Shown piece after piece: positions 23,368 through 34,025 of a stretch of DNA of 64,000 nucleotides; the first letter of the stretch is position 1, and each line of letters opens with the position of its first letter. Under the pieces are notes generated by a model. The model ran no database searches and had not been told where the DNA came from. It saw nothing but the letters and a program-made list of their open reading frames with translations. Source of the stretch: Aphanomyces cochlioides (lineage: Eukaryota > Oomycota > Saprolegniomycetes > Saprolegniales > Verrucalvaceae); assembly GCA_019828595.1 (NCBI GenBank), contig JAHQRK010000010.1, positions 1,488,001 through 1,552,000 on the forward strand. The letters run 5' to 3'. Both the position numbers and the translations under genes were made by a program.

Positions 23368-24365
23368 TCACAAAATGGTGTGTTTGATCGAGGCCTGAAG
23401 TGGATCCTTGAGTTTTCGTCGATGGTCGAGCAAAGGTTTTAGAATGTTGGGGTATCCTCGTCGGGATTCTTTCGACGCGCTGCGACGATGCGCATGATCT
23501 CTGCGGTAATTTTTGTTGGTTCGTCTTTCACATCTTCGTGTTGAATGATGCGAGAAATATTGGAAAGATCCACGACTGTCATAAAACTCTTATCTGAATT
23601 GTCAGGGTGAGGCACGAATTGCCACCAAAATTCATTATCATGGATTGAATGTAGAGTGCAAGAATACCAAGTATTCATTTCGTCCACGGCATCGCAAGGC
23701 CTCAGCACAACCTTCTCGTCATGCAACGCCGACACTGTGAGGAGCAATATGCGAATCGGTTCGACGTATCTTCGTTCGAATGAAATGTGAATGCGTTGTT
23801 TGGACGAGTCCAATATCGGTTCGGTTGTACACTGTGCAATCATCCACACGCTCTCAAATCTACTCAAAGAGCATGACGACGTGAAATTGTTCCATTTGTG
23901 ACTTACGTCATTAAGAGCGCCGGCAGTATCGCTCAGGTTCGTTCTATTCATTATGCTCCAACATGCGTAGGCAATCACTTGATACGGTACTGGGGACTCG
24001 AGTCAGGAAGTGCCTACCGTTGTAATTAAACTGAATGCTCCTCAGTACATTTACCATCCACCGCGGTGGAGATTGCTGGTTTCCGCTTCAAGTTGTTCGA
24101 CTTCTGCTTTGGTGGTGTAGAGTCGGACATGTTTCACTGTTTGCGGCACTCTTGTCGCTCGCATTGCTGTTTGGCTCTTTTCAGAGGATCAAGTGCAGTC
24201 ATGGATGGACATGCAAAGGCACTACTGCTGACTATTCCAAGCTCTCGGTGGTACAGCGCAGTTGACGCATGTCCTTCCTCATCGACTGCGTCATTTTCCA
24301 CTGTCCTAGCGGAAAAGAGAATGTTTGGACTTCTCCATTCTCCGGTTTTTGCTGGACAGTACATC
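23368..24365 (-). pseudogene. M96-like paralogue H (subfamily 2), heavily degraded
   Basis: Fragments of all four exons remain in order. Exon 1 survives as ALYHRELGIVSSSAFACPSM near 24250, a separate TTKAEVEQLEAETSN piece near 24110, and the terminal PPRWM equivalent (ccaccgcggtggatg) at 24057-24071. The intervening coiled-coil sequence is deleted. Exon 2 keeps its first residues (ALPDSSP) and then jumps to YQVIAYACWSIMN, with the middle missing. Exon 3 has several frame losses (CTTEPILDSSKQRIHI in place of CTVYNR..W). Exon 4 is well preserved (WQFVPHPDNSDKSFMTVVDL) but stops at 23439 through a one-base loss; the next frame continues LKPLLDHRRKLKDPLQASIK to a TGA at 23368. It clearly derives from a G-like copy. 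Confidence 0.8.
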
Positions 24366-25781
24366 CGTAAATTTCAGTCATGTGCTGGACGAGTGTCAAG
24401 CATTTTCGCCACGATAGATTTGAAAAGCATAGTGAAACGAAGTGAGTCCAGATTATGATTGAAAATGCTGGATAAACATCCAGCAATATCTTATTGGCAA
24501 AAATTAGGGGAGCGAGCACTGCTTTGAATTTTCTCGTGCTTGATGTCGATATATTCCTTTCGTTTCATAATCCTTACACTGACCACAACTTTCTAACCCC
24601 ATGAAGTAAGGTGCAATGCTTAGTTAGCATGGAAGTATAGCCATGAACCCGTGCATGGTCTCACTTCACATTTCCCTTCCTCCGTGATTTCAAAGCGAGG
24701 AGTTCTTTTCTCTGCGTCGCTCCACGCAGGTGGTTGGGCACCACCTAGGAGGCGCATGTTTGCAGTGCTCCTTGATGTTTTAAAAGTCATATCGAGGAAA
24801 CTACACTTTTTTTGCCGAAAACTGTTTGAATGATTTCACGGTTCACTGCGCGCAATCTGCGGTTTCAGAGCAGATCGAAAGCCACACATTACAGGGCGAA
24901 ATTCACTTATTGTGTCAACAAATTGATTGTGACCTGTAGTGTGTGGTATTTCTATCAACATTAAGGAGATGCAAAAGCAGAAACACAAAGAACGAGTCGT
25001 CTATCGTTCTTTGTGTTTCTGCTTTGTAGTCCAGTTGTGACGTGAACTCGGGGATTAAGTACAATGTTTCAATGTGGTAGCATTATCAACGTTTAGTTTA
25101 AATGAATCCAAGCCTTCTTCTAAGTGATGGACATCGCTGTTCTCATCGAAATGTGTTAGTTTTTCTCCAAGCTGATGTCAAAAGATTGATTACGAGAATT
25201 GATTGAATAAAATAGATATAATTTTATCCAGTAAGGTCGTGCGCGATGTCCATCCAGCAAATTCCAATCACAATACATTCTGCCATGCAGCAGTCAGCTG
25301 AATGCCGTCCGCCTGCAGAAATCAATTTTGTGTGATCGTCAGTTAATTTCACACATTTTAATTGTCCTCTCAGTGGCCCCACAGTCGCAAATTCTCCATT
25401 GCGTTAAGAGCTGGAAGACACCATTTCCTGCTGGGTTTGAGCTTCTCTTGGTTCTCATCCAAAGGAAGACAAACACAGCGGTGCAAGTCTGCTTCCGCTG
25501 TCTTATTTCATCTCTTTTGCCCCCATCATACCCCACATCCCTTGCCCTGAAGCTACGTCGAGTGGCAAACTGGAGTGACGTCAAGGATTATGACGAACAC
25601 ACTGAAAGCAAACGTTCATTACCTCGAAAGGCACTACAACGTGCGATTGGACAAGATGCAAAGCATAGAACCAAGTGTTTATTGATTTGAATACCTTTCA
25701 TGTGGTTACTTGTATGTGTTCATCACTGAAGGAGCAGGATCTATTTTGCATTATAACTCTCAGGATGGATCAACACTGCGT
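24366..25781. other. 1.4-kb gap without a recognisable gene
   Basis: No frame here resembles a known family. A 120-codon plus-strand frame (25328-25690) has no supporting motif and was not accepted. The only striking element is the perfect 22-bp inverted repeat at 24974-25025. Confidence 0.4.
24974..25025. repeat. Perfect 22-bp inverted repeat with 8-nt loop
   Basis: The left arm 24974-24995 (aaagcagaaacacaaagaac + ga) is the exact reverse complement of the right arm 25004-25025, separated by gtcgtcta. A transcript across it would fold into a stable hairpin. It lies between pseudogene H and paralogue I. It could be a small-RNA precursor, a terminator-like structure or a fold-back relic; no neighbouring gene explains it. 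Confidence 0.8.
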
Positions 25782-27284
25782 CTACCTTGAGTATTTCACG
25801 TGAATCCGAGGTCTTCTCCCAGAATGCTCATAAATGGCATGCTCAATCGACGTCTGAAGTGGATTCCGTAGTCGTCGTCTGTGGTCCATCAAGAGTCTCA
25901 AAAACGTCGGTGGATCTGTGTCTGATGCAGTTTGCATGGCTCTAATTACACGCCGCATCTCGGCAATGACGTCATCTGGCTTGGCGTTGACTTCTTCGTG
26001 CTCAATGAGGCGACTTATATTGGTGTAGCCGATTACTGTCATGTAGCTTTCATCAGGATTGTCAGGGTGCGGCGTAAATTGCCACCTAATTATCAAATAA
26101 AGCCTTCAGCTTTGCCATGTAGAGTGTACCAAGTATTCATGTCGTCCACTACATCATTTGACTCGCTTTTGACCGTCTCATCGCTAAGCGTTGACACCGT
26201 GACGATCAATGTGCGATCGGATTCTTCATAGATTTTCCTCACTTCATTGGAATGGCACGTAATGGCATCAGTAGGACGAGCCCAAAATTTGTTGTACACT
26301 GTGCAGTCGTCGATGCGCTCCCAGGTCTACGAATGTCCTCGTGGAGAGGTCTAGATGGAATGACAGTACCTCATTTTCGTAGTCCCGACTGACGCCCGAG
26401 TATTTTCCATTGAGAACGACCCAACATGCTCGAGCGATGACTTGATATGGAGCTGGGAGTAAGATATTGTTGACTGATCGAAAGCCGAGCTGGCCGTTTG
26501 GTAGCGAAATGGGCTCAGACTTGTGTAAATCCTCGTTGAGATGGAACACTCCTGCTTGGATGAAAGCATGCTGGGTGCGACTGTGATGGTAATCAGCCAT
26601 GCGATGGATGGCTGCAATGCGCAATGCAGGATCTGCAGGGATAGAACGGCTTTCTTCATCTGAAGCGACGTCTGGCAGGGCCTACGGGCACGGAAAAACA
26701 TACTTCACATAGAACCTCAATGCATATCGTACTGTCCACCTTGGTGTCTTGAGAATCGCCTTTTGGAGTCGCTCGATGTAGAGATTGCGTTCGTGAATCG
26801 CATGCTGTAATTGTTTGTTCTCTTCGATTGATTTATTCTTCTCCTTGCGTTGTTGTTTCGCCGCCGCTTCCCATACCGACACATCCGTTTTTGTCTTGGC
26901 GGACTTTTTTGCTTGAATCAACTGAGTTTGGAGTTCGCAAATTTCCGCTTCCAGTTCCTGGACGACCGACTTGTTGTTGTACACTCGTATTCGTTTCTTC
27001 TTCTTGGGCGCCGCTTCCGCGTTGTCGTTTTCTCGTTTGTTATGGAGAAGACTGTATATGCTTGCCCACATGTCCGGATCGGCTTCTGCATCCTTTGATG
27101 CTCTAGCCCCTGTGCTGCTGACCATTCCAAAGTCTGGGTTATAAAACGTCGTCCATACTTCATTGCCTGTGCCATTTTCACCGTCATCGCTCGACGTCCT
27201 GACGTTCCTCGACGATTTTCTTGGTTCTTGCGTCATCTTCGGTTCGAAATTGTATCGAAATCGCCTGTTGGGTGGTTCAAACAT
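25782..27284 (-). CDS. M96-like zipper/START-like protein, paralogue I (subfamily 2)
   Basis: Four exons (27284-26733, 26681-26370, 26326-26130, 26085-25782) give 454 residues; introns are 51, 43 and 44 nt. The start MFEP is shared with paralogue J, supporting this ATG over the internal one at 27236. Landmarks are EVWTTFYNPDFGMVSSTGAR, PDMWASIYSLLHNK, KKKKRIRVYNNKSVVQELEA and WEAAAKQQRKEKNKSIEENK. The START-like half resembles D most (SLPNGQLGFRSVNNILLPAP; TCHSNEVRKIYEESDRTLIV), and the last exon (WQFTPHPDNPDESYMTVIGY) resembles G. The C-terminal tail is basic (GRRPRIHVKYSR). Confidence 0.83.
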
Positions 27285-28266
27285 ATAACTCAGCGAGGTT
27301 AAATTCGATTCGTTGGGTTCAGCGGCAGTGATCGAGCGAGATTACTCTCCAGGACAGAGATACAATCACGACGTCGTGGCTACAACTCACGGCAGCACGT
27401 CTATAGGTTCAAGCTGATTCTCACTTTAAAAAGGAATTTTTTCATCTGATATTTTCACCAACGAGAGCTGTCGACTCCAACAAGACATGGATGACAGCTC
27501 GCTTCGATCGAGATGTGGCGCGCATTGCCATGGGAGTTCAAACCGTCAACTTGACGCGAATGGGCGGTCACCAGGATCTCAGGGTTGCTCTGTTCGTGTA
27601 CAGCAGTGTTGCTAGTCGCGTGTACTTCAATATTGTCTTCTGCAGCGATTCGATTAACGGCCGAGCTATTTGTTGTATTGCAATCATTACGCTTGCATGG
27701 CATGACTTGAGTGTCCACACTTGGTGATCACATCTACAGCTTTTACTGAAATGTCCTCAGCACCGCTTCCAGCATGTGATCAGGACATTGAGTTTGAGGC
27801 TGCTGAGACTCTTTGTTTCGTCTTGGTGAACCATCTTTGTTTGCTGAATTCCGTTTCCAGTCTACCATGGACAAAAGTTCATGTAGCTTGAGCAAGGGGA
27901 ATAGAGAGAGCTCCTCTATTCAGGTGGAATCAAGGCAAAGGTGGCAGTCGATTTGGAAGGTTTCAACAAGAAAGGCACCTGCTTCCCATCATAGTTGCTG
28001 GAACGAGAAAGATCTGCACTCCAGCAAATGAATGCGTGAGCCACTTCACACTATCGAGATCTTGAGTTTTCAACTATTGCGCCTTTGTTAGCTCCACAAG
28101 ACTGTAGCCAATGACACTGAAATTCATCGACAAGCATGCCCTTGCGAGGAAATATCACTGAGAGCTAAACGCTTCCCAGGGCACATCAGCAATGAATCTA
28201 AACTCCAACAACTGGACTATCTTCCTGCTCGATTTAGGATGATGGGCTCATCAACCTGGCTTGGGG
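27285..28266. other. Gap between paralogue I and the duplicated block
   Basis: I see no supported gene. Two overlapping frames on opposite strands (27491-27727 plus, 27455-27718 minus) are mirror shadows without family resemblance. The part next to 27285 should include the promoter of paralogue I. Confidence 0.4.
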
Positions 28267-29029
28267 AAAAAAGGATGATAGGAAGGGAAGAAACAAGGTT
28301 TCTCTCCTTACTGAGCTGTGCTCCTCGCAAGGGTGTAGACTGTTCAGCGCCAGCAAAAAAAAAATATTGATCGATACTTAGACTTCTATCTCAAGCACAT
28401 ATTGTGGAATCATATTCAAATACGACAAGTCGCAAACCAGCGTCAGTCGATTGATGTGTTTGGTCAAAAGCTCAAACTCATGTTTCACCTCCGGATCTTC
28501 AGAATGGGCCATCAAATGTGAACAAGTAAAAATGTTCCTTGCCGTGCAACTTCTTTCGCCGAGCTGGCCCAATCCCTGCAATACTTTTCACGTCGGCTGT
28601 CGTCAAATCTTTCAAAGGCAAATTTTGAGAGATCAACTGTTGTTGCTTGTACGAGTCGCCCATTCCTTGAGGCACAACAAATATCAGCTGAACGAAGCTT
28701 GGGTTTTGTTTGAACTTGTCAACAAGCTCCAGCTTTGCAAACAATTCCACTAATCCTGCACAATCGACTGGATGGTTCATTGATGTTGTAATTTGGAACA
28801 ACAGCAACGTCTGGTCCAAAAGGATAAACGAGTCAATGGACTTGAATGTTTGAGATTTCGGGATTTGATACACATTCTGAAAGACCATTTCCAAAGTAAA
28901 GTTAGTTGCAAACCGCTCATAATTCCCAATGGTCGGATCGACCGTCAGCAATATCTCTTGCCTTTGTTCGTCAAGTTGTACGCACTTGAACTGACCACCG
29001 GCAAGAAATTTTCATGGACGCGATTTTCA
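28267..29029. repeat. 763-bp duplicated block, copy 2 (Crinkler/RHS-type fragment)
   Basis: Second copy of the block at 15703-16465, same orientation, with no difference found where compared. It contains only the 3' part of the P-loop gene on the minus strand (LTVDPTIGNYERFATNFTLE .. QYVLEIEV) with the same frame break near the end. The 5' part, including Walker A, is absent. Homology to copy 1 ends after 'cgattttca' at 29029. The inactivating breaks inside the block predate the duplication or were copied with it. Confidence 0.9.
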
Positions 29030-29810
29030 TTTTTGGTCATGCGGTCATGACCAAAAAGTTGATATTAAATCAACTGAGGACGAGAAACCCCGAACCACGC
29101 CATCTCAAAAGTCAAAAGAACTGCGTGACCTATGCACCACAGGCCATTTGCGACTTGGGTTGGCTCATTGATTTGTCTCCCGTCTTTATCCGGACAGGAG
29201 CCTCTTTCGGAGGCCGAAGCAAATTGCAAACTGAGGTTTATTCAATGTCAGATCTTTTTTCCTGTCCTTTTCTCTGATCTGTTCCTATATTGTCCAATAG
29301 GATCACGTCATTTATGCAAAATCTTTCAACCGCACGACAATGGCGTCAGAACGACGACAATGGCTGACGTGGCGGCTCAACAGCCTTCAACGGCATTCAA
29401 CAGCCCTCGACGACCACGAGTCAAACCCATGCGAGACTCATTGGTCGATCTGCCGCGCCGCGCAGAACACTCATCCTAGTGTTTGCCGCGCAAGCACATT
29501 GGTCGCCCATCGCAGTTTTCTGAGGCACCCATGGAATGGGTGCACACTAAAATCTTCATGATCTCAATTGTATGTTATCTCCCGTTTGGCACGTTTTCTT
29601 TCAAACTTCTGCTTTGATAGCTGAAGTGCTCGCAGTGTGCAACGCTGTTCCTTATCGTTATTTGCAATCGAGTGTCCAAACTTAGCACAGAATGATTTGA
29701 TTGGCTGAATTCCATTTAAAAGAGGAGAATAATGAGATTTGATTGGCTGAATCTCATTTTTGATCATGCAGTGTCATGGATGAAACATCACAAAAAGTCA
29801 ATTTGAGAGA
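29030..29810. other. Gap upstream of paralogue J with a duplicated CCAAT-type element
   Basis: I see no gene. Near the J start the 17-nt element gatttgattggctgaat occurs twice, about 43 bp apart (29694-29710 and 29737-29753), each with the inverted CCAAT pentamer ATTGG. The related GATTGGCTGA form also occurs upstream of paralogue A, suggesting a promoter element shared within the cluster. Confidence 0.45.
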
Positions 29811-31364
29811 ATGTTCGAACCAACACTTTTATCCCAAGTCGAAGTATGTAACTCAAATCGAAGAAGCCTGGTGAAGGATAGCAGCACGATGGCGGCAGAC
29901 TCGGCGTTGAGGACTCCATTGCCCATGGCGACTGTAGCCACGGCGACAGGGAAATACCAAGGCGATGAAGACGAGCATATATGGATGACGCTATACAACC
30001 CAGACTTTGGCATCGTGAGCAGCAGTGCGTTTGCAAGTCCAACAAAAATTGGCCAGGACGACCAGGACATGTGGACGAGCATCTACAATCTCCTGAATAA
30101 AAAACCAGACGACCGGCCGAAAGAGCACGACGACGAGACTGTCGAAGTGCCAAAGGCCAAGCGTATCCGCGTCTACACAAATAAAGCGGAAGTCCAACAG
30201 CTCGAGGCGGAAATCAGCGAACTCCAAGCTCAATTGATCCAAGTCAAGCGCGCCGTGGAATCCAGGACGGATCTCTCCATGTGGGAAGCTGCTGCAAAAC
30301 AACAACGCGTGGAGAAGAACAAGTCGATCCAGGAAAACCAACTGCTACAACATGCCATTCGCGAACGCAACGATTACATCGAACGACTCCAGAAGACAAT
30401 TCTCAAGACACCGCGGTGGACAGTAAGCCTGTGGATGCTTCCATGATCTCACTTGATGCACAGGCTCTTCCTGATATAACCCCTGATGAAGGTAGTCGCG
30501 TTATCCCAGCAGATCCAGCGCTCCGTCTCGCAGCATTTCATCGAATTGCTGACAGTCAATACAGTCAATTGCAAACTAAATTCATCCAAGCTGGTGCATT
30601 CGACTTGCGCGAGGACATGTGCAAGGGCGAGCCCGTAACTCTAGCACACCAGGAGCTTGGATTTCAAGCTGTGAATCATATCCATATCCCTGCTCCATTC
30701 AACGTTATTGCTCGTGCTGTCTGGAGTGTCATGCGTGGGTTGCACGCGCCGATTCCATCCAAACATGAGCAAGAGGTAGGATTGCTCGACTTTGAACTTA
30801 CATTGAATCTTGCTTCTAGTCATGGGAGCAAGTTGATGAGAACACGGTGTATAACAAGTACAGCGTTGTCCAGAACGGCGTGACTTGCCATTCCAATTCT
30901 GTCCGAAAGATATACGAAGAGCCAAACCGCATTGTGATCATCTCGGCCACAATTCTTGACGACGAGACTGTAAATCGTCATCCTAGTGATGCAATTGACG
31001 ACATGAACGCTTGGTACTTTGACGATCCTCCCGACTTATCCTCACGCTGTTTAGGTGGCAATGCGTCCCCCAGGCAGACATTCCATCAAGTTGTTACATG
31101 ACGATCGTGGGTCAGTCGAATATATCGCGCTTGGTCGAATTCAAAGACTTGAAAGCCAACGCGGATGAAGTCGTAGCTACACTCCAGGGTCTCGTGTCAA
31201 AGATGCAAAGGCACTCTGATAGCATCGAGGCGCCGTCCTACCTCATGCCATTCATTGAACGACGGCGGCGGCTGAGGATACCAATGCAGAAAGTCATGGA
31301 AACTGTCATCCGAGATCATGCCGTGCGAGCAAAGCTCTTAGGTCTAAAGGTAACAGAAGAATAA
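29811..31364 (+). CDS. M96-like zipper/START-like protein, paralogue J (subfamily 2)
   Basis: Four exons (29811-30422, 30464-30775, 30820-31013, 31055-31364) encode 475 residues, the longest member; introns are 41, 44 and 41 nt. The N-terminus MFEPTLLSQVEV extends further than in other paralogues; an ATG at 29889 is an alternative start. Landmarks are HIWMTLYNPDFGIVSSSAFA, QDMWTSIYNLLNKK, KAKRIRVYTNKAEVQQLEAE and WEAAAKQQRVEKNKSIQENQ. Exon 2 (QYSQLQTKFIQAGAFDLRED, CKGEPVTLAHQELGFQAVNH) and exon 3 (TCHSNSVRKIYEEPNRIVII) are close to E and F. The last exon is intact (APSYLMPFIERRRRLRIPMQ). It and K are the only plus-strand members besides D. Confidence 0.84.
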
Positions 31365-31844
31365 TCTCCATCTCTAGCATCCTTCCGTCTCCGCGGTCCA
31401 ACACAAGAGAGCAAGTGAAACTCAAGAACCAGGGTAGTCAAGCAACGCTGCTAGTTCAATGAAAAGGGGGGAAATCTCACATCTCATCGCGATCGTGTAG
31501 CCATCCGATCCTTCTTCGCCACGTGTAATGTTCTACAAGTGCGCGATCTCTACGCGGCTGAAGAGTTGGATGCACCACCATGTTGCAGCCATGGGAATAG
31601 TTGGGGTGGAATTGCCTTCTTTTTCACCGGGAAGGAGCTCTTTAGACGATGCCTTCCGTCTAGAGCTACGTCGAATAGTACATCTCATCGCATTGCAATC
31701 GTCGAGCAAGTCTTCATGGCGTTGCCCGTCCAAGCTGCAGAAGCTACCAAGTTGTCGACAACTTAGTGAAATTCAATAAATTTTCATCGGTTCAAGGTTT
31801 ATTTTGAGAGAATCCAGCCGACGAGGACCGACGCTAGCACCGAA
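31365..31844. other. Gap between paralogues J and K
   Basis: No supported gene. Short frames on both strands between 31528 and 31779 overlap one another and have no recognisable motif. Confidence 0.35.
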
Positions 31845-32885
31845 ATGGATCTGTTCGGCGCCAAGGAAGACGCTGAAGATGAAATGTGGGCCTCGATCTG
31901 TAGCCTTCTTCATACAACCCCCGTCGAGACGCCAACAACTCTAGAAGCAGGCCTGCGCAAGACCAAACGCATTCGAATCTACACCATCAAGGCCGAGGTC
32001 TCGCAACTCGAAGCGGAAATCCAGAGTCTGCAGGAATCGCTCGCCCAAACGAAGCGAGCTGCACTGAGCAGAGATGACATTTCTATGTGGGAACAAGTCG
32101 CGGGACAACAGCGCGTCGAGAGAAACAAGTCGCTCGAAGAGAATGAGCAATTACGTGTTGCTGTCAAGGAGCGACAAGAGTAAATTGACCGCCTGGAGAA
32201 GCTCTTGTTCAAAACTCACCGATGGAACGTACGTCGCGGCGCTTTTTTAATTGTTACTTGGACTGTAGACTCTTCCTGATCTCGATGTCAGCCAAGCGAG
32301 TCTTGTTTTGCCAGTCGGGCCACATCTTCGTTCCGCAGCGATGCACCGCATTGCCGACCAGCAGTACAAACGGCTCCAGACAGTTTTAGTCCAAGCGGGC
32401 GCCTTGGATCTCCGAAACGACATGTGCAAAGGCGAGCCGATGACGCTTGCAAACCAGCAGCTTGGATTTCTCGCTGCGAATCATTTCACGTTTCCAGTGC
32501 CATTCAGCGTCGTCGCCGGCCCATTCTGGAGCGTCTTTAGCGGCAAATACTTGGTCTCCGCGGAGAACGCCCAAGACGTAAGACCTCGCTACTACTGTCT
32601 TCGCTGAATTTTGTCTAGTCGTGGGAGCGTGTCGACGACAAAACAGTCTACAATCGCTATTGGACGTACCGCGACGGCATCACTTGTCACTCGAATACGG
32701 TGCACAAACTCTACGAGGAAGTGGACCGCAGTGTGATCGTCTTTGCATCCGTCAGCGATGCCATGGTCGTCCGTCAGGCTACGGACGTCACTGACGAAAT
32801 GAATGGCTGGAATGGAGCGGCTCGACAGATTTTTGTAATTTGAAATGTCGATTAGGTCGCAATTTCGACCTCACCCTCCCGAGAA
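31845..32885 (+). pseudogene. M96-like paralogue K (subfamily 2), broken and cut off by the repeat array
   Basis: Exon 1 (31845-32228) is short: it starts MDLFGAKEDAEDEMWASICS and lacks the usual 'LYNPD..VSS' segment. It carries KTKRIRIYTIKAEVSQLEAE and a coiled coil. It has an in-frame TAA (32181-32183) where relatives have tyrosine in 'ER(N/Q).YI.RL'. Exon 2 (32269-32577, 309 nt) and exon 3 (32619-32809, 191 nt) are otherwise open (RIADQQYKRLQTVLVQAGAL; TCHSNTVHKLYEEVDRSVIV). The intron-3 donor is GAATGG instead of GT. Exon 4 begins at 32856 with a damaged WQF motif (gtcgcaatttcgacctcac) and is lost after about 30 nt, where the 2.47-kb array begins. Promoter-proximal exons are less decayed than the array-side end. 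Confidence 0.78.
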
Positions 32886-33084
32886 GAGTTTCCACATTTT
32901 TGCAGAGTAGGAGTGATGGTGACTTTCACATTAGTTCTCACTGTGGTGTGTTCCATGCTCTGCATGACTTGGAGCAAACACTTGGCAGCTTTGATCGCAT
33001 TCCTTCTCAATTCGATGAGTGACTTTTCGAGTGTCCGGCGGTCACATCATGGAATATGGCTATGGCTATCGTATGTCGCACACA

Positions 33085-33137
33085 CATTCCTACTCTGCAC
33101 GTTTGAGGAAGTTCCTCAAACGTGCAGAGTAGGAATG
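33085..33137. repeat. Palindrome P2 (26-bp arms, 1-nt centre), unit 1 copy
   Basis: The left arm 33085-33110 begins cattcctactctgcacg and is the exact reverse complement of 33112-33137, around a single central G (33111). Equivalent copies follow at one-unit spacing throughout the array. In unit 6 the left arm is altered to cattcacttgcacg, while its right arm is unchanged. Confidence 0.93.
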
Positions 33138-33342
33138 GTGGTCAGTGACATGAAACCATCACGCGGACTAAGTGGAGGACAAAAGAAGACATCGATGGAT
33201 GGAGCATCCTTAGGAGTACAAAATCAAGAGACGATCAACACCATCTCTTGAAGCATGAGAGAGATGCTTGTAGAAGCTCAGAGTTGAGTCTCCACTACTC
33301 ATAGAATGCCTGCTTCTTCAAACTAGATTTCACTTTCATCGC

Positions 33343-34025
33343 ATGCAATATTGCATTGGAGATGACATTCTTCTGTTGGCGAATTATTCATGGCGCAAAG
33401 AGATTAGAGACACGAGAGTTCTGGCAAAGCGAGTCCATAGAGTCCTCCTCCTGCAGAAGATTCCATCGGTCTTGAAGACTCTAAATGAGTGGCTTGGAGC
33501 TGGTCTAACTTCAACATGATAGGGCACCGTAAGGTTACTGTAGCGCCACAAGGTGGCGAGTCTTGCTACCTGTGATACATTGTTCGGGACAGCAATGGAG
33601 GGTCTCAAAGGCTGCATATTCGCATGGGCGTGGCAACGACTTGGGAACGAAAGTGCGGTGTATTTGGCGGGCCTATCTAGGCAGTAGTTCGACTTCATCG
33701 CCTTCACGCGCTTACGCCTCTCGAGCTTTCTGCATCGCGCTCGCGAGGCTGACGCACATAATTCAACAGCACAGGATGCTCCCGAGGTCCAAGAGCCCGA
33801 CACACAAGGTGATCCCTAATATCGAGCAGGTCGACCACTTGTCGAGTCTCGCAGCGCAATCGAATGGGATGCAGGGGACGGTCGTGATGTCCGAGCTGCT
33901 CTGGTCGACTGGCGGACGCACCAAGCGATGGATACACTGGATTTTCACTCGACCAGGTGCTCTGGGGATTGTGAACAAAAATTCGCCCATCAGACACAAA
34001 CGTCCTATCGAGCGTCCTACAGCTA
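33343..34025 (+). pseudogene. Coding-like frame with scattered stops in the array unit (unit 1 copy)
   Basis: One frame reads as protein-like blocks separated by in-frame stops: MQYCIGDDILLLANYSWRKE.., a TGA-TAG pair at 33517-33522, VASLATCDTLFGTAMEGLKG.., a TAG near 33690, FDFIAFTRLRLSSFLHRARE.., a TAA near 33820, then VESRSAIEWDAGDGRDVRAA.. to TAA-TGA at 34023-34028. All blocks are in the same frame, which suggests a decayed single gene rather than chance. I do not recognise the protein. Minus-strand frames over the same stretch are longer without stops but have arginine/serine-rich, shadow-like composition. The same frame recurs in every unit. Confidence 0.3.

Noticed and set aside
25328..25690. 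120-codon plus-strand frame
   Set aside because: No motif, no paralogue in the cluster, and no splice context.
27455..27727. Overlapping plus and minus frames of 78-87 codons
   Set aside because: They are mirror images of each other without family resemblance.
33343..33519. Reverse-transcriptase-like YxDD box (CIGDDILLLAN)
   Set aside because: The DD is in a suggestive hydrophobic context, but no other RT block is found before or after it.
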